Assembly: GCA_016713435.1 (NCBI GenBank)
Contig: JADJPD010000001.1
Location: forward strand, 62,001 to 126,000
Direction of reading: 5' to 3'
Length of the DNA: 64,000 nt
Source of the DNA: Gemmatimonadota bacterium
GTDB taxonomy: Bacteria; Gemmatimonadota; Gemmatimonadetes; Gemmatimonadales; GWC2-71-9
A program made the translations under genes and the position numbers. This document shows positions 1 to 7,240 of this stretch, one piece after another (position 1 is the stretch's first letter; the number at the start of each line of letters is the position of its first letter). Below the pieces are notes generated by a model, which was not told the origin of the DNA, searched no databases, and saw only the letters and a list, made by a program, of their open reading frames with translations.

Positions 1-729
1 CGGCACGCCGGCGAGCCGTGGATGCTCGCCACGCCGGACCGAGTCGTGCTGGACTCGGCCGGCACCGAGGAGCGCCTGGTGCAGGTGAAGAACCGCGGGC
101 TCCGGCAGGCGGATCGCTGGGGCGAGCCCGGCACCGACCAGGTGCCCGACGAAGTCGCGGCCCAGTGCCACTGGGAGATGGCGGTCACCGGCCTCGCGCT
201 GTGCGACGTCGCGGTGCTGATCGGCGGGAACGACTTTCGTATCTATACCCTCCGCCGCGATGCGGAGATCGAGGCCGCGCTCACCGGGATCGGCCGCCGG
301 TTCTGGTTCGACCACGTGGCCGCCGGCGTCCGGCCCGATCCCGTCGCAGCTGACGGCGCCGCGCTCGCGCGGCTCTTCCCGACGCACGACGATCTGTTCC
401 TCCCCGCCACACCCGAGCACGTCACCCTCGCCACCCAGCTCCTCGATGTGCGGAACCGTATTGCCGCCCTCGAGGCCGACCGGGAGGCGCTGGAGGCCCA
501 CCTCAAGGCCGCGATCGGTGAGCACGCCGGGCTCGAGCTACCCAACGGCCGCATCACCTGGAAGGCGACCAGGTCCACCCGCACGACCGACTGGAAGGCA
601 GTAGCCGAGGACCTTCGGCCCTTCATCGAGGCGGACATGGTCGGGGCGACCGACACCGTCATCGCCCGGCACACCACCACCAAGCGGGGCGCTCGGCGGT
701 TCCTCGTGAGCGTGAAGGAGGCCGAATGA
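1..729 (+). CDS. YqaJ-type phage exonuclease, 5'-truncated by window edge
   Basis: The reading frame is open to base 1, so the N-terminus lies outside the window; 242 codons are visible. The opening segment (PWMLATPDRVV) followed by LVQVKNRG and WGEPGTDQVPDEVAAQCHWEMAVTGL is the core of YqaJ/lambda-exonuclease-like recombinases, which resect double-stranded ends so that a partner protein can anneal the strands. In this family an Asp and an E-x-K pair bind the metal. Asp13 and Lys30 (visible numbering) are present, but the Glu position reads Gln28. The C-terminal part is helical and charged. It is followed with an ATGA overlap by a small Cys-rich gene and then by a probable annealing protein, the usual arrangement for such nucleases. 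An alternative internal start at 22 would remove part of the conserved core. Confidence 0.8.
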   Translation, partial: RHAGEPWMLATPDRVVLDSAGTEERLVQVKNRGLRQADRWGEPGTDQVPDEVAAQCHWEMAVTGLALCDVAVLIGGNDFRIYTLRRDAEIEAALTGIGRRFWFDHVAAGVRPDPVAADGAALARLFPTHDDLFLPATPEHVTLATQLLDVRNRIAALEADREALEAHLKAAIGEHAGLELPNGRITWKATRSTRTTDWKAVAEDLRPFIEADMVGATDTVIARHTTTKRGARRFLVSVKEAE

Positions 730-920
730 GGGCCTCGATTGAGGGCGTACCCGCCCCCTGGCTCGATGACTGCGGCACCATGCCGGTGGACTCGCACGAG
801 CGGGAGGCCGACCCGCCCCCGGGCCCTGTCGCGGAGCCGACCTGCTCCGGGTGCGGCTACTGCGACCCCGTGCGCGATCTGCACTGCCACAAGTGCTGTG
901 ACCTCGGCTTCCCGTTCTGA
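726..920 (+). CDS. Small cysteine-rich phage protein (possible zinc ribbon)
   Basis: This 64-residue protein starts in an ATGA overlap with the nuclease gene, which supports it being real and translationally coupled. I do not recognise a family. The C-terminal half holds Cys-rich knuckles (CSGCGYC, then CHKCC), enough ligands for one zinc site, and the protein ends GFPF. The N-terminal half is Pro- and acid-rich. It sits between a recombination nuclease and a probable annealing protein, so a DNA- or protein-binding accessory role is possible. That is inference from position only. Confidence 0.55.
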   Translation: MRASIEGVPAPWLDDCGTMPVDSHEREADPPPGPVAEPTCSGCGYCDPVRDLHCHKCCDLGFPF

Positions 921-965
921 GCCTGGGCCGACCGATCAAACCTGCAGACGACTGAAGGAGAGCGC

Positions 966-1925
966 GTGACGACGGGAGTGATGCTGGAGAGGGTGGCGAC
1001 GGAGATGCCGGCGCCGGTGGAGACGGCCGAGACCGCGAGCACCGCGGTGGCGGTGCAGGCGCGGGCGGCCGTCGAGGCCCGGTACAAGATGGCCCTCATG
1101 CGGCCCCGGAGCTGGGACGAGGTGCGGGTGCGGCTCCTCGCCGCCTGCAAGCGCCCCGGCTTCGCGGAGACCGCGCGGTACGCCAAGCCCGTGGGTGGAA
1201 AGTCCATCGAAGGCCCCAGCATCCGCTTCGCCGAGGAAGCGCTCCGCGCCATGGGCAACGCCTACGTCGAAACCATGGTGGTGTTCGATGACGACGAGCG
1301 CCGGATCGTCCGGGTCACCGTGACCGACCTCGAGGCGAACCTCTCCTATCCGCACGACATCACGCTCCGCAAGACGGTCGAGCGCCGCCGGCTCAAGGAC
1401 GGCCAGCGCTCGCTCGGCGAGCGGGTGAACAGCTACGGCGACACGGTCTATCTCGTCGAGGCGACCGAGGACGACCTCCTCACCAAGCAGGCCGCCCACG
1501 TCTCGAAGGTGATCCGCACGGCCGCGCTCCGGCTGCTCCCCTCGGACATCCTCGAGGAGGCGATGGAGCAGGTGCTCGACACCGTGAGGAACCGCGACGC
1601 CAAGGACCCGGACGCCGCGCGGAAGAAGGTGTGCGACGCTTTCTACGCGATCGGCGTGAGCCCCTCCGACCTCACGACCTACCTCGGCCACCCGCTCGAG
1701 CAGACCTCGCCGGCGGAACTGCAACTCCTGCGGACCATCTACACCGCGATCAAGGAGGGCGAGGCAACCTGGGCGGAAGCTGCGGCCCAGCGTGAGGAGG
1801 CGACGGGGCGGCGCGCGAGCGATGCCCCGAAGGCCGGTGCCGCGGGGCTCAAGGATCGCCTTTCTCAGAAGGTGGGCGAACAGCGCACGACTCCGCCCGC
1901 GGCTGACGGGGCGCCGGCGGCGTGA
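966..1925 (+). CDS. Phage protein, probable single-strand annealing recombinase
   Basis: This is a 319-residue protein with a GTG start. The start is fixed by AAGGAG at 955-960, five bases upstream. The N-terminal 35 residues are Ala/Thr/Glu-rich and probably disordered. The core (about residues 40-230) contains the block KSIEGPSIRFAEEALRAMGN and a later SYGDTVYLVEATEDD...TKQAAHVSKVIRTAALRLLP segment. The EGPSIR(L/F)AE block is what I recall from phage proteins encoded beside YqaJ nucleases and treated as annealing proteins, but I cannot place it securely in a named family. The C-terminus (from about 265) is low-complexity and charged. Neighbours (exonuclease before, PolB-like exonuclease after) fit a recombination module. 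The functional call is therefore inference from a weak motif plus context. Confidence 0.6.
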   Translation: MTTGVMLERVATEMPAPVETAETASTAVAVQARAAVEARYKMALMRPRSWDEVRVRLLAACKRPGFAETARYAKPVGGKSIEGPSIRFAEEALRAMGNAYVETMVVFDDDERRIVRVTVTDLEANLSYPHDITLRKTVERRRLKDGQRSLGERVNSYGDTVYLVEATEDDLLTKQAAHVSKVIRTAALRLLPSDILEEAMEQVLDTVRNRDAKDPDAARKKVCDAFYAIGVSPSDLTTYLGHPLEQTSPAELQLLRTIYTAIKEGEATWAEAAAQREEATGRRASDAPKAGAAGLKDRLSQKVGEQRTTPPAADGAPAA

Positions 1926-2125
1926 TGAACTTCGCCGTACCGCCCGGTCTCCACGGCGTCGCCGAGAGCCGGCTCCGCCGGCTCGCCGGCGAACTCTCGC
2001 GCGACGACTGGCCCGACTGGACCAAGGATCCGGTCGAGCCGGGCGTCGAGTACGTGGTGGTGCTCGCTCGGGTGGAGCGGGCCGTCCTGTCCGCTCCCAT
2101 ACGGCGATCGGAGGACGCGGCATGA
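1922..2125 (+). CDS. Hypothetical small phage protein (67 aa)
   Basis: The gene starts with GTG (or the ATG at 1925) overlapping the stop of the preceding gene and ends in an ATGA overlap with the next. It encodes a small acidic/Arg-rich protein with the segment SRDDWPDWTKDP and a hydrophobic EYVVVLARVERAVL stretch. No family recognised. The tight overlaps on both sides are the main reason to accept it. The product probably belongs to the element's DNA-metabolism operon, but its role is unknown. Confidence 0.5.
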   Translation: MMNFAVPPGLHGVAESRLRRLAGELSRDDWPDWTKDPVEPGVEYVVVLARVERAVLSAPIRRSEDAA

Positions 2126-2301
2126 CGGCCCGCCGCTCCTCCGCGAAACGGCTCACCAAGCGCCTCGTGGTGGGTTTGCGTGAAATCGAACGTTTGGCTG
2201 AGGCAGATGCTGCAGCTGACCCGGGTCGATATCCGCCGAGTCACCCAATCTGGAAAGCACTCCAATGGTTGAGCCGCGTGATCGCGGAGGAGAAGGCGTG
2301 A
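2122..2301 (+). CDS. Hypothetical small basic phage protein (59 aa)
   Basis: The ATG at 2122 overlaps the TGA of the preceding gene, and the stop TGA overlaps the GTG start of the exonuclease gene. The 59-residue product begins with a basic stretch (TARRSSAKRLTKRL), continues as a probable amphipathic helix (VGLREIERLAEADAAAD) and contains PSHPIWKALQWLSRVIAEEK. No family recognised. The basic N-terminus could bind nucleic acid. Acceptance rests on overlap geometry and position in the run. Confidence 0.5.
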   Translation: MTARRSSAKRLTKRLVVGLREIERLAEADAAADPGRYPPSHPIWKALQWLSRVIAEEKA

Positions 2302-3104
2302 CGGTCGTTCTCGCGTTCGACCTCGAGACGGTCCCCGATACCGACGCGGGCCGGCGACTCCACGGCCTGACCGGAACCGACGCCGAGGTCGCGGCGGCAA
2401 TGCTGGCCCGCCGCCAGGAGGAGACCGGCGGCCGTACCGACTTCCTGAAGCCAGCGTATCACCGCGTGGTCGGTCTCGGGGTCGCTGGCATCGCCCTCGG
2501 CCCGTCGCCCGAGGTGAGTCTCAAGAGCTGGGCCCGGAACGGCGAGCGCGATCTGATTCGTCGGTTCCTCGACTATCTCCGGCGTCGTCCTCAACTCGTG
2601 TCCTGGAACGGCTCCGGCTTTGACCTCCCGGTGATTCGGTATCGGGCGCTCTTGCATGACCTCGACGCCGGGAGCCTGTACGGGCCCGCGGAACAGCGTC
2701 AGTGGGAGTCGTACGCCTACCGCTACAGCGAGGCGCACGTCGACCTCATGGACGTGCTGGCCGGTCACGGCGCCTCTCCGGCCCAGGGGCTGGACGAGAT
2801 GGCACGGCTCGCCGGGCTTCCCGGCAAGACGGCCGGCAGTGGCGACCTCATCGCCAACCTCGTCTTCGCGGGTGACTGGGGCCGGATTGAGCGGTACGTC
2901 GGGCTCGATGCCGCCCAGACGCTGCTCCTGTTCCTCAGGTGGCAAGCGGGGCGAGGCCGCATCGGGGGCACCACCTACGTCGACGCGCTCAAGGCGCTCC
3001 GAACGCGGCTGTCTCACGACGCCGCGATGGATGGTGCGATCGAGGCGTGGCTCGCGGCGGCTGACACGGCGGTACTGGCCGAGCGCGAGCGCCGCACGGC
3101 GTAG
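2298..3104 (+). CDS. PolB-type 3'-5' exonuclease (DEDDy)
   Basis: This protein resembles the predicted 3'-5' exonucleases related to the proofreading domain of B-family polymerases. All three exonuclease motifs are visible: Exo I as FDLETVPDT near the N-terminus, Exo II as WNGSGFDLPVIRYRAL near residue 110, and Exo III as YVGLDAAQTLLLF near residue 210. Together these give the four acidic metal ligands and the Tyr of the DEDDy class. I chose the GTG at 2298, which overlaps the previous stop and follows GGAGAAGG, because the protein then begins directly with the Exo I strand. The ATG at 2265 would add eleven unrelated residues. In a phage operon it probably trims single strands during recombination or replication of the element. 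Confidence 0.8.
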   Translation: MTVVLAFDLETVPDTDAGRRLHGLTGTDAEVAAAMLARRQEETGGRTDFLKPAYHRVVGLGVAGIALGPSPEVSLKSWARNGERDLIRRFLDYLRRRPQLVSWNGSGFDLPVIRYRALLHDLDAGSLYGPAEQRQWESYAYRYSEAHVDLMDVLAGHGASPAQGLDEMARLAGLPGKTAGSGDLIANLVFAGDWGRIERYVGLDAAQTLLLFLRWQAGRGRIGGTTYVDALKALRTRLSHDAAMDGAIEAWLAAADTAVLAERERRTA

Positions 3105-3122
3105 GCGGCAGGAACGCGACGC

Positions 3123-3458
3123 ATGCTCGACCAACTCTTCGCCGCGACGCGCGAGGTAGCGGGACGGTGGGCCGCGGAAGCGGCCGAGCGCCGGCGGATC
3201 AGCGCTACCGACCCGGTGGCCGACACGCTGGAGTACTGCGCAGGCAAACTGCTCGAACGCCTCCACTCGCTGGACCAGGAGACGGAATGGCTCTCGACCG
3301 AGGACTACGCCGTGATGAAGGGCGTGACACCGCAGACCGTGCGGAACTGGATTCGCCGCGGCGAGTTGCGGGCGCTGCGCGCGGGGCTGGGCTTCCGCAT
3401 TCGGCGAACGGAGGAGCGCCGGCGCGTTCGCGCCGCGACACCGGCGGGGGTAGCGTGA
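3123..3458 (+). CDS. Excisionase-like helix-turn-helix protein
   Basis: This is a 111-residue protein. The N-terminal half is a helical, charged region (TREVAGRWAAEAAERRR). The C-terminal half holds a MerR/excisionase-type HTH: WLSTEDYAVMKGVTPQTVRNWIRRGEL followed by a short wing (RAGLGFRIRRTE). Proteins of this kind bind near the attachment site and steer the integrase toward excision. It lies immediately upstream of the integrase with a GTGA overlap, which is the classical xis-int arrangement. A helicase-loader or repressor role cannot be excluded from sequence alone. Confidence 0.7.
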   Translation: MLDQLFAATREVAGRWAAEAAERRRISATDPVADTLEYCAGKLLERLHSLDQETEWLSTEDYAVMKGVTPQTVRNWIRRGELRALRAGLGFRIRRTEERRRVRAATPAGVA

Positions 3459-4768
3459 GCGAGGCCGAGGCCTGGCAGGAAACGGTCGGTGAAGGCTCGT
3501 GGAAGGTCACCGCCATCGAGCGCCACTGGAAGGGCGGCGCGCTCTACCTCCGGTGGCGCGAGCGGCGGGACGACGGCCGCACCGACTGGCGGTATCGCTC
3601 GCTGGGCCGGACGCTCCGCACCCAGAGCGGGCGCGTCATCGCCGAGGCCGCGCGGTTCGCGCTCGCCGAGGCAGTGAAGCTCTCCGAGGCGCTGAAGACG
3701 GGGACGGCGGTCGCCGCGGGCCCTGCGTCCGACAGCCGGCCGCTCACCATCGCGGAGGGCATCGCGCTCGCGATCGACCCCGAACGCGGCAAGTACCCAG
3801 TGGACACCATGCACCGGCGCGAGACGCTGCGCGAGCTGGAGTTCGCCAAGCGCGTGTGGCGGGCGGACACGCCGTGGGAACGCATCCGGCGCGCGGAGCT
3901 GCGCCAGCTCTGGCGGAAGCGGATCCTGGCCCTCCGCGCCGACGGGCACGAGGGCCTCCGCGGCGCCGAGATCGCGGTGCAGCGCGTCCTCGCCGTCGCC
4001 CAGTGGCTCCGCGACGAGGAGCGGATTCCGGCGCACGCGTGCGTCGCGCCCCGCCGCTGGCGCGACGAGCTCAGGGCTGATTGGCGAGTGCTCGCCGGCG
4101 AGGCCACCGACGCCGAGCCGCACCGGCCCCGCCACACGCTCGAGGAGATGCGCAAGATCCTCGATGCCGCCGACCAGGTGGATCCGCGTTTCGGGCTCCT
4201 GGTCGCCCTCGGCGCCGAGCTGCGACTCGGCCAGGTGCGGCGGGCCCGCCGGCGGGATCTCGACCTCGAGCGCGAAACGTTCACCGTGCGCTCCGCGGGG
4301 AAGAAGCGCGGCGTGGTCGTCCACCTCACTGCGGGGCAACGGAGCGCACTGAATGCGGCGCTCGCCGGCTACCTGCGGACGCTGGAGGAGGCGTTCTCCA
4401 CGGGCGCGCTCGCCGACTATCCGCTCTTCCCCGCCGGCCAGATGCCGGGCGGACGGAAGGGCCGGCCAGTGGCGACACTCGAGCGCCACAGCAACGGCAA
4501 GGTGGTGAACCCCCGCTGGGTGCTCGACTCCTTCAAGGAAGCCGAGCGCCTCGCCGAGGTGCCGCACATCGAGGGTCGCGCGGCCTACGGACTCCGGCGC
4601 GCGGCGGTGGACGCGGCGAAGGAGGCGGGCATCAGCCGTGAGGGGCTCCAGGCGCACGGTGGGTGGACCGACAGCCAGATCCCCGATCGGGTGTACGCCG
4701 ACCAGCAGGCCGGCTACGCGCGCGACGAAGCCCGTCGCGTGCGGGCAAAGATTCGAGGCGAGGAGTGA
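3455..4768 (+). CDS. Tyrosine-type site-specific integrase
   Basis: This is a 437-residue phage-type integrase that would insert and excise the element at a short attachment site. The N-terminal part (to about residue 95) is an arm/DUF4102-like DNA-binding region with WRERRDDGRTDWRYRSLG. The middle (about 95-215) is a core-binding helical domain. The C-terminal catalytic domain shows Arg in GAELRLGQVRRARRRDLDLE, the second basic pair in AYGLRRAAVDAAKEAG (Tyr instead of the commoner His in HxxR), HGGW, and the nucleophile Tyr in DRVYADQQ. The GTG start overlaps the stop of the excisionase gene. An upstream extension of the frame exists but overlaps the HTH gene entirely. The gene ends 122 bases from the 3' end of tRNA-Ile, as expected for an integrase next to its attachment site. 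Confidence 0.88.
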   Translation: MSEAEAWQETVGEGSWKVTAIERHWKGGALYLRWRERRDDGRTDWRYRSLGRTLRTQSGRVIAEAARFALAEAVKLSEALKTGTAVAAGPASDSRPLTIAEGIALAIDPERGKYPVDTMHRRETLRELEFAKRVWRADTPWERIRRAELRQLWRKRILALRADGHEGLRGAEIAVQRVLAVAQWLRDEERIPAHACVAPRRWRDELRADWRVLAGEATDAEPHRPRHTLEEMRKILDAADQVDPRFGLLVALGAELRLGQVRRARRRDLDLERETFTVRSAGKKRGVVVHLTAGQRSALNAALAGYLRTLEEAFSTGALADYPLFPAGQMPGGRKGRPVATLERHSNGKVVNPRWVLDSFKEAERLAEVPHIEGRAAYGLRRAAVDAAKEAGISREGLQAHGGWTDSQIPDRVYADQQAGYARDEARRVRAKIRGEE

Positions 4769-4794
4769 CCGGAATGAGCTGCGAAAATCCCGCG

Positions 4795-4816
4795 ATGCGG
4801 AACCTCATGCGGAACC
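4795..4816 (+). repeat. Direct repeat pair, candidate integrase/excisionase arm sites
   Basis: The 10-mer ATGCGGAACC occurs at 4795-4804 and again at 4807-4816, a 12-base period, close to one DNA turn. It lies between the integrase stop and the tRNA gene, where integrase arm-type or Xis sites are usually found. Function is inferred from position only. Confidence 0.4.
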
Positions 4817-4817
4817 C

Positions 4818-4872
4818 AACGCAAAACCGGCGGGACACGGGGTCCCGCCGGTTCGCGGTAACTCTTTGCGTT
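4818..4872. terminator. Nested inverted repeats downstream of integrase
   Basis: A perfect 12-bp stem (4825-4836 with 4842-4853) closes on a 5-base loop. It is flanked by a second, outer inverted repeat, AACGCAA (4818-4824) with TTGCGTT (4866-4872). The inner hairpin would terminate integrase transcription before it runs antisense into the tRNA gene. No U-run follows, so it may instead, or also, be part of the recombination site. Confidence 0.5.
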
Positions 4873-4890
4873 ACTAGGGGCTTGGAAAAG

Positions 4891-4964
<74 letters not shown>

Positions 4965-5055
4965 TTCCACTGCGGTGCCCCGGGTGCTCGCGGGGAGCAT
5001 CAAAAAAACCCACGCGGGGGCTCCCTGTCAACCGCCGAGGCCTGATTCCCGGCCT

Positions 5056-5061
5056 ATATTG
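5056..5061 (+). promoter_or_regulatory. Candidate -10 element of the secreted-protein gene
   Basis: TATATT fits the TAnnTT pattern seen before many genes here. It lies 27 bases upstream of the ATG at 5089, so the message would have a short leader. No convincing -35 is visible. Confidence 0.35.
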
Positions 5062-5088
5062 GTGGGCGTTCCCCTCCCCCGGAGCCAG

Positions 5089-5475
5089 ATGCCGATGTCG
5101 CGATGCCTGCTGGCCTTCACGATCGCCACGCTCGGCCTGCCGGCGACGCTCGCCGCCCAGTCGGGGCCCGTCCGGCAGGGGGCGCACGTCCGGGTGGTGG
5201 CCCCGGTCTTCGGGACCGGCCTCCTCCCCGGCCGGTTTGCCATGGCCCGGGTGCGCGGGCGGACCTGTCTCGGGGTGGCCCTCGAGAAGAAGGACCCAGC
5301 CGGCAACCCGATGTTCGTCCTGCTCAAGGGGATCACCCGGCTCGACGTGGACCGGCGCACCAACCAGGACTACGTGGTCCTGAGCCTCCCGGAGCCGGCG
5401 GACAGCGACTGGGTGCCCGTCCCGGCCGCCGACCTCCTCGCCGCCGACTCGGCCTGCCAGCGCCCAGCCCCCTGA
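5089..5475 (+). CDS. Small secreted protein of unknown function
   Basis: This 128-residue protein begins with a clear Sec signal peptide (MPMSRCLLAF...LPATLAAQ, probable cleavage after AAQ near residue 24). The mature part is compact, with GAHVRVVAPVFG and a predicted beta-rich stretch RTCLGVALEK...MFVLLKGITRLDVDRR, and ends in a Cys-containing ACQRP tail. Two Cys could pair after export. I do not recognise the family; the VRV-x-AP...LKGITRLDV pattern resembles small beta-barrel proteins. The in-frame extension to 4975 runs back into the tRNA gene and is rejected. A strong hairpin follows the stop, so this is a single-gene unit. Confidence 0.65.
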   Translation: MPMSRCLLAFTIATLGLPATLAAQSGPVRQGAHVRVVAPVFGTGLLPGRFAMARVRGRTCLGVALEKKDPAGNPMFVLLKGITRLDVDRRTNQDYVVLSLPEPADSDWVPVPAADLLAADSACQRPAP

Positions 5476-5494
5476 ACTGAGCCCCACCCCGCCG

Positions 5495-5524
5495 CCCGGC
5501 CCCGGACCGCCGTCCGGGGCCGGG
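5495..5524 (+). terminator. Hairpin terminator after the secreted-protein gene
   Basis: A perfect 12-bp GC stem (5495-5506 with 5513-5524) with a six-base loop lies 20 bases after the stop. There is no long U-run, as for most terminators in this window. Confidence 0.65.
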
Positions 5525-5637
5525 CGTGCTGCTCCCTCCCGGTCGGGGACTACCGCTCACCTGATTTCCGTGCGACGTTACCGGGAATGGACGTTCACGT
5601 TCATGAACCCCGAGGATTCACGGGTGGCGAGGTAGGA

Positions 5638-5654
5638 TTGGCACTCGAAACGCG
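5638..5654 (+). promoter_or_regulatory. Sigma-54-like -24/-12 site upstream of the porin
   Basis: TTGGCACTCGAAACGCG has the TTGGCAC -24 block and GG-N10-GC spacing (GG 5640-5641, GC 5652-5653). The -12 part, ACGC, departs from the usual TTGC, so this is a weak candidate. The gap between genes here is 299 bases (5476-5774) and otherwise holds only the terminator and an A/T-richer stretch before the porin. Confidence 0.3.
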
Positions 5655-5774
5655 GGGCAATGCGCACCGGAATCGACTCGACACTGGCTAAATACCGAAC
5701 ACAAGATCTCCCTCGTGAAAACACCGCTTCCGACCGAAAACAGGACAGAGAAATATCATCGTTCGGAGGCTGGT

Positions 5775-7076
5775 ATGCCCGTCGTCAACCGCTCGCTCCT
5801 CTGGCTCGGCATCGGGCTCATCCTGGGACCGAGCGGCCTGTCGGCACAGCAGGCCGCGAGCAGTGGCGCCGTCGAGCTCGCCGACCTGGTGGTGATCGAT
5901 ACCGTCACCGATGAGCTGGTACCGGACGTCCACGCCCCACACGGCGCGCTGGCGCTGCCGCGCGCGTGGTTTGGTGCCTCGCCCTGGCGGCGCTGGGACC
6001 GGGCGACGGGGGACTGGGCCGGGAGCCGGAGCCTCCTGGAGCGGCACGGGATCAGTGTCGAGGGCAGCTGGATCTACGATGTCTCGAGCAACGTGCGGGG
6101 CGGCGTGGCGCGCGGGACGCGGGGCCGCGGGCTCTTCACCGCGGCCGCGACGGTGGACATGAGCACGTTCGCGGGGCTCCCGGGCGGGACCTTCGCCATC
6201 AGCTACATGACCATGGGCGGCCAGGTGGGCGGCGAGCTCACGGGGGACGCACAGAGCTTCTCCAACATCGACATTGCGCCCACCAGCCGGCGCTACGACC
6301 TCTGGTACGAGCAGCGCCTCCTCGGGGACCGGGTGCGCGCCAAGCTCGGCTACGTGGATGCCAACAGCGAGTTCGCGGTGGTGAACGTGGCGGGCGAGTT
6401 CATCAACGCCTCCGCCGGGTTCAGCCCCACCATGTACGGCATGCCGACCTACCCCGACCCCGCCCTCAGCGCCAACCTCTTCGTCTCGCCGGCCCGCTGG
6501 CTCACGCTCGGCGGGGCGGTGTACCGCGGCACCCTGCCGGCCAGTCGCGCCGCCGACGCCACGCCCGAGGCCCCCTTCGGGATCGTGGAACTGGTCGCCA
6601 GCCCCGCCGCCCTCGGGCGCGCGGGGGTCGGCGTGTGGCATCACGCCGGCTACGCGCCGCGCCTCGATGGCGGGCTGCAGCAGGGTCCGACCGGCTGGTA
6701 CGCCTTCCTCGAACGGCGCCTGAGCGGCGCCGAGGCCGACGACTCCACCGTCGCGCGCGGCCTCTCCGGCTTCGCCCGCTATGGCTGGGCCGACGCGCGG
6801 GTCAACGACTTTGCGCACCACTACATGGCCGGCCTGGTGCTCGATGCGCCGCTCGGCTGGGCCGGCAACGCGCTCGGCGTTGCGGTGAGCCACGTGGAGC
6901 TGAGCCGCCGCGCCGGGTACGCGCACGGCGAGACGGCCCTCGAGGGCTTCGTCCGGGTGCAGCTGCTGGGCTTCATGACGCTGCGGCCGGACGTGCAGTA
7001 CATCGTGCACCCGAGCGGCGCCCCGGGGGTAGGCGCGGCGCTGGTCAGCACCCTCCGGGTGGAGACGGCGTTCTAG
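5775..7076 (+). CDS. OprB-family carbohydrate-type outer-membrane porin
   Basis: This 433-residue protein belongs to the OprB/carbohydrate-selective porin type: beta-barrels that pass small sugars or similar solutes across the outer membrane. The ATG at 5775 is preceded by CGGAGG and gives an immediate signal peptide (VVNRSLLWLGIGLILGPS...LSAQQA). Family traits in order are WAGSRSLLERHGISVEGSWIYD near the mature N-terminus, TFAISYMTMGG, the alternating barrel strands RRYDLWYEQRLLGDRVRAKLGYVDAN, GWYAFLERRLSG, and the final strand ending in an aromatic residue (LRVETAF), as barrel assembly requires. Length is typical. Frame upstream to 5715 is open but lacks a ribosome site. It stands alone, with a terminator behind it. 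Substrate cannot be told from sequence. Confidence 0.82.
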   Translation: MPVVNRSLLWLGIGLILGPSGLSAQQAASSGAVELADLVVIDTVTDELVPDVHAPHGALALPRAWFGASPWRRWDRATGDWAGSRSLLERHGISVEGSWIYDVSSNVRGGVARGTRGRGLFTAAATVDMSTFAGLPGGTFAISYMTMGGQVGGELTGDAQSFSNIDIAPTSRRYDLWYEQRLLGDRVRAKLGYVDANSEFAVVNVAGEFINASAGFSPTMYGMPTYPDPALSANLFVSPARWLTLGGAVYRGTLPASRAADATPEAPFGIVELVASPAALGRAGVGVWHHAGYAPRLDGGLQQGPTGWYAFLERRLSGAEADDSTVARGLSGFARYGWADARVNDFAHHYMAGLVLDAPLGWAGNALGVAVSHVELSRRAGYAHGETALEGFVRVQLLGFMTLRPDVQYIVHPSGAPGVGAALVSTLRVETAF

Positions 7077-7109
7077 TTCCGCCAGTCAGCTTCAAGGTGT
7101 CTTCATGCT

Positions 7110-7137
7110 CCGCCCGCCCGGGATTCCGGGCGGGCGG
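7110..7137 (+). terminator. Hairpin terminator after the porin gene
   Basis: A perfect 12-bp GC stem (7110-7121 with 7126-7137), loop GATT, followed by ATTGG. It separates the porin from the chemoreceptor gene. Confidence 0.7.
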
Positions 7138-7240
7138 ATTGGCATTCATGCCGGGCCCGGCGCACCGATAATCGAGATGCGGTCGCCCTGCCGGACCTTG
7201 GGGACCGCGCCACGCCACCTTCAGGGAGCTCGAACCGATC

